A stretch of 64,000 bases of DNA from an uncultured Muribaculaceae bacterium. GTDB lineage: Bacteria > Bacteroidota > Bacteroidia > Bacteroidales > Muribaculaceae. A program made the position numbers and the translations under genes. Under the pieces are notes generated by a model. It made no database searches, was not told the DNA's origin, and was given only the letters and a program-made list of their open reading frames with translations. The stretch lies in assembly GCA_910578665.1 (NCBI GenBank), contig CAJTQU010000002.1:62001-126000 (forward strand), in the 5' to 3' direction. Shown here in pieces: positions 63,235 through 64,000 of the stretch. Numbering within the stretch: the stretch's first letter is position 1; every line of letters starts with the position of its first letter.

Positions 63235-63577
63235 CAAATCTGGAGTGCAAATAAGGAGCAAAATCAAGTGAAATAATCAATAGCCGCTATAATGTGTACA
63301 GATACATGGAAAAAGCAAGGATAAGCCAACCAAGCTAACTACGCTTATTTTCAGGACAATCGCTATTGATGAAATTGCGGTGACTTTTACGCTGTGTTAC
63401 CTGATTTTTTTTCAAAAAGTACACCTTTTGTACACTTGCATAATAATAGTGAATACGGGATAAATGTTAAGGAATGTGTATGGCGATTTTCAATTCATTG
63501 CATCCCTAAATATCTTTGCGCCAAATTTAGAGCCTGAAGTTATCTTGACTTTTTGAATTTGCTAATATATTTAAGAT
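63235..63577. other. Gene-free A/T-rich region with an orphan promoter-like element
   Basis: No credible gene is visible. It holds a close direct repeat GTACAC around 63420-63440 and a plus-strand TATCTTTG at 63511-63518 that fits TAnnTTTG. This element points into the decayed transposase on the opposite strand, so it may be the orphan promoter of a gene lost or displaced there. Confidence 0.4.
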
Positions 63578-64000
63578 TTACACCATGCCTAAAATCTGGT
63601 CGAGCGAAGTCCCAATCTCATGCACATCGTGGTGCTTGCCGGACTTTGGCTCCGACATTGCGATTGGAATCCCTTGATGGTCAGCGATAAATATGGCGTT
63701 GATGTGTGCGCTGCGCCGCCAACTTGCTCTCATTCGCGACGTACTAAGGTATAGCTGCCGCCAAGGTCGGTGCTGGAGAGATCTATCCTGTCGCGATTGC
63801 GTCCAAAAAGCGATTCTCGGCTTTTCTGCCACGAACCGCCCTTGCACCACTGCCGACACTTCCCAAAGATTGTTTTATGATAGCCAGAAAATGCGGTATG
63901 TCAAAGCGCATCTTCAAGCGGTTTTATATTCGCCTATGACGCCCACGGAAAGTACACCAAATTAAACATTCACCCTTTGGCATTATTGGCACTTTGGCAC
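63578..64000 (-). pseudogene. Decayed IS5-type (DDE) transposase fragment
   Basis: Read on the minus strand, one frame gives FGKCRQWCKGGSW and then RIDLSSTDLGGSYT near 63745-63790, which is a Bacteroidetes IS5-type transposase segment (usually DLxGSHT). It meets an in-frame TGA just after VRRE, and the continuation INAIFIADHQGIPIAMSEP (ending near 63620) is in another frame, so a -1 shift is needed. The usual Asp before GSHT is Gly here. The match ends at a TAA at 63578-63580, well before the family's usual end, and it runs off the right edge. It is therefore non-functional. Terminal repeats are not visible. Confidence 0.75.

Noticed and set aside
63693..63965. Plus-strand 90-codon frame
   Set aside because: It is opposite the transposase remnant, which shows real family motifs on the minus strand.
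1..64000. CRISPR array, tRNA, rRNA, prophage or defence system
   Set aside because: No regular repeat-spacer pattern, cloverleaf, rRNA segment, integrase or defence protein was recognised in any gap; gaps are short apart from the right end. This was a visual check, so a tRNA scan would be decisive.

Overview
The window looks like a chromosomal segment of a Bacteroidales bacterium, most probably a gut Muribaculaceae-type organism. This rests on three things: repeated phylum-typical promoter elements (TAnnTTTG, several with TTTG exactly 20 bases upstream), few Shine-Dalgarno sequences, and families typical of the phylum (DUF4922, DUF5106, golvesin-domain amidase, LptG beside tgt, two-subunit ThrE). 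The placement is inference; no rRNA, tRNA or other marker was found here. Nearly all of the window is densely packed core-genome DNA. The only mobile DNA I can see is a broken transposase at the right end.

Layout. 1-8049: tail of an unidentified membrane protein, rsmE, kdsA, then a run with a TPR protein, a BadF-type amino-sugar kinase, an SGNH hydrolase, a DUF5106 thioredoxin-like protein, DoxX, mnmA and a bifunctional-nuclease-family protein. 8050-12748: an arginine-linked run of argR, an ArgC homologue without its active-site cysteine, a tail-less SSB, speA and truA. 12824-14473 (-): class I fumarase, separated by a strong bidirectional terminator. 14610-22854: a cell-envelope run of a golvesin/amidase protein, a tandem-fold GT2 glycosyltransferase, a DUF4922 HIT-like protein, a SpoIID protein without signal peptide and an AmpG-like permease; the last four are tightly coupled. 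22856-27877: flavodiiron protein, uracil-DNA-glycosylase-like protein, DedA, rpe and an ABC exporter pair. 27903-33218: tgt, lptG, a CPA2 antiporter and a DUF3108 protein. 33233-34201 (-): lipoprotein L,D-transpeptidase. 34344-43720: small membrane protein, dxs-trkA-trkH, ftsK-lolA-trxB. 43786-53747: dCMP deaminase, S41 protease, 5-formyl-THF cyclo-ligase, LuxR-type regulator, M16 and M3 peptidases, dihydroorotase. 53815-63197 (-): histidine phosphatase, a DUF3843-like protein, hisS, a large TPR protein, LysR regulator with a SprT-like protein, and a ThrE exporter in two subunits preceded by a 62-residue membrane protein. 63198-64000: promoter DNA and a decayed transposase.

How it fits together. 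Several genes serve the envelope: KDO synthesis (kdsA), LPS export (lptG), lipoprotein transport (lolA), peptidoglycan cutting or cross-linking (amidase, L,D-transpeptidase, SpoIID) and possible muropeptide or amino-sugar salvage (AmpG-like permease, BadF-type kinase). Others serve tRNA modification and charging (mnmA, truA, tgt, hisS).

The best candidates for something new are the compact GT2/DUF4922/SpoIID/AmpG-like operon, where SpoIID appears cytosolic, and the argR-argC-like-speA run, where both ArgR and ArgC have lost key residues. No CRISPR array, phage, defence island, rRNA or tRNA gene was recognised.
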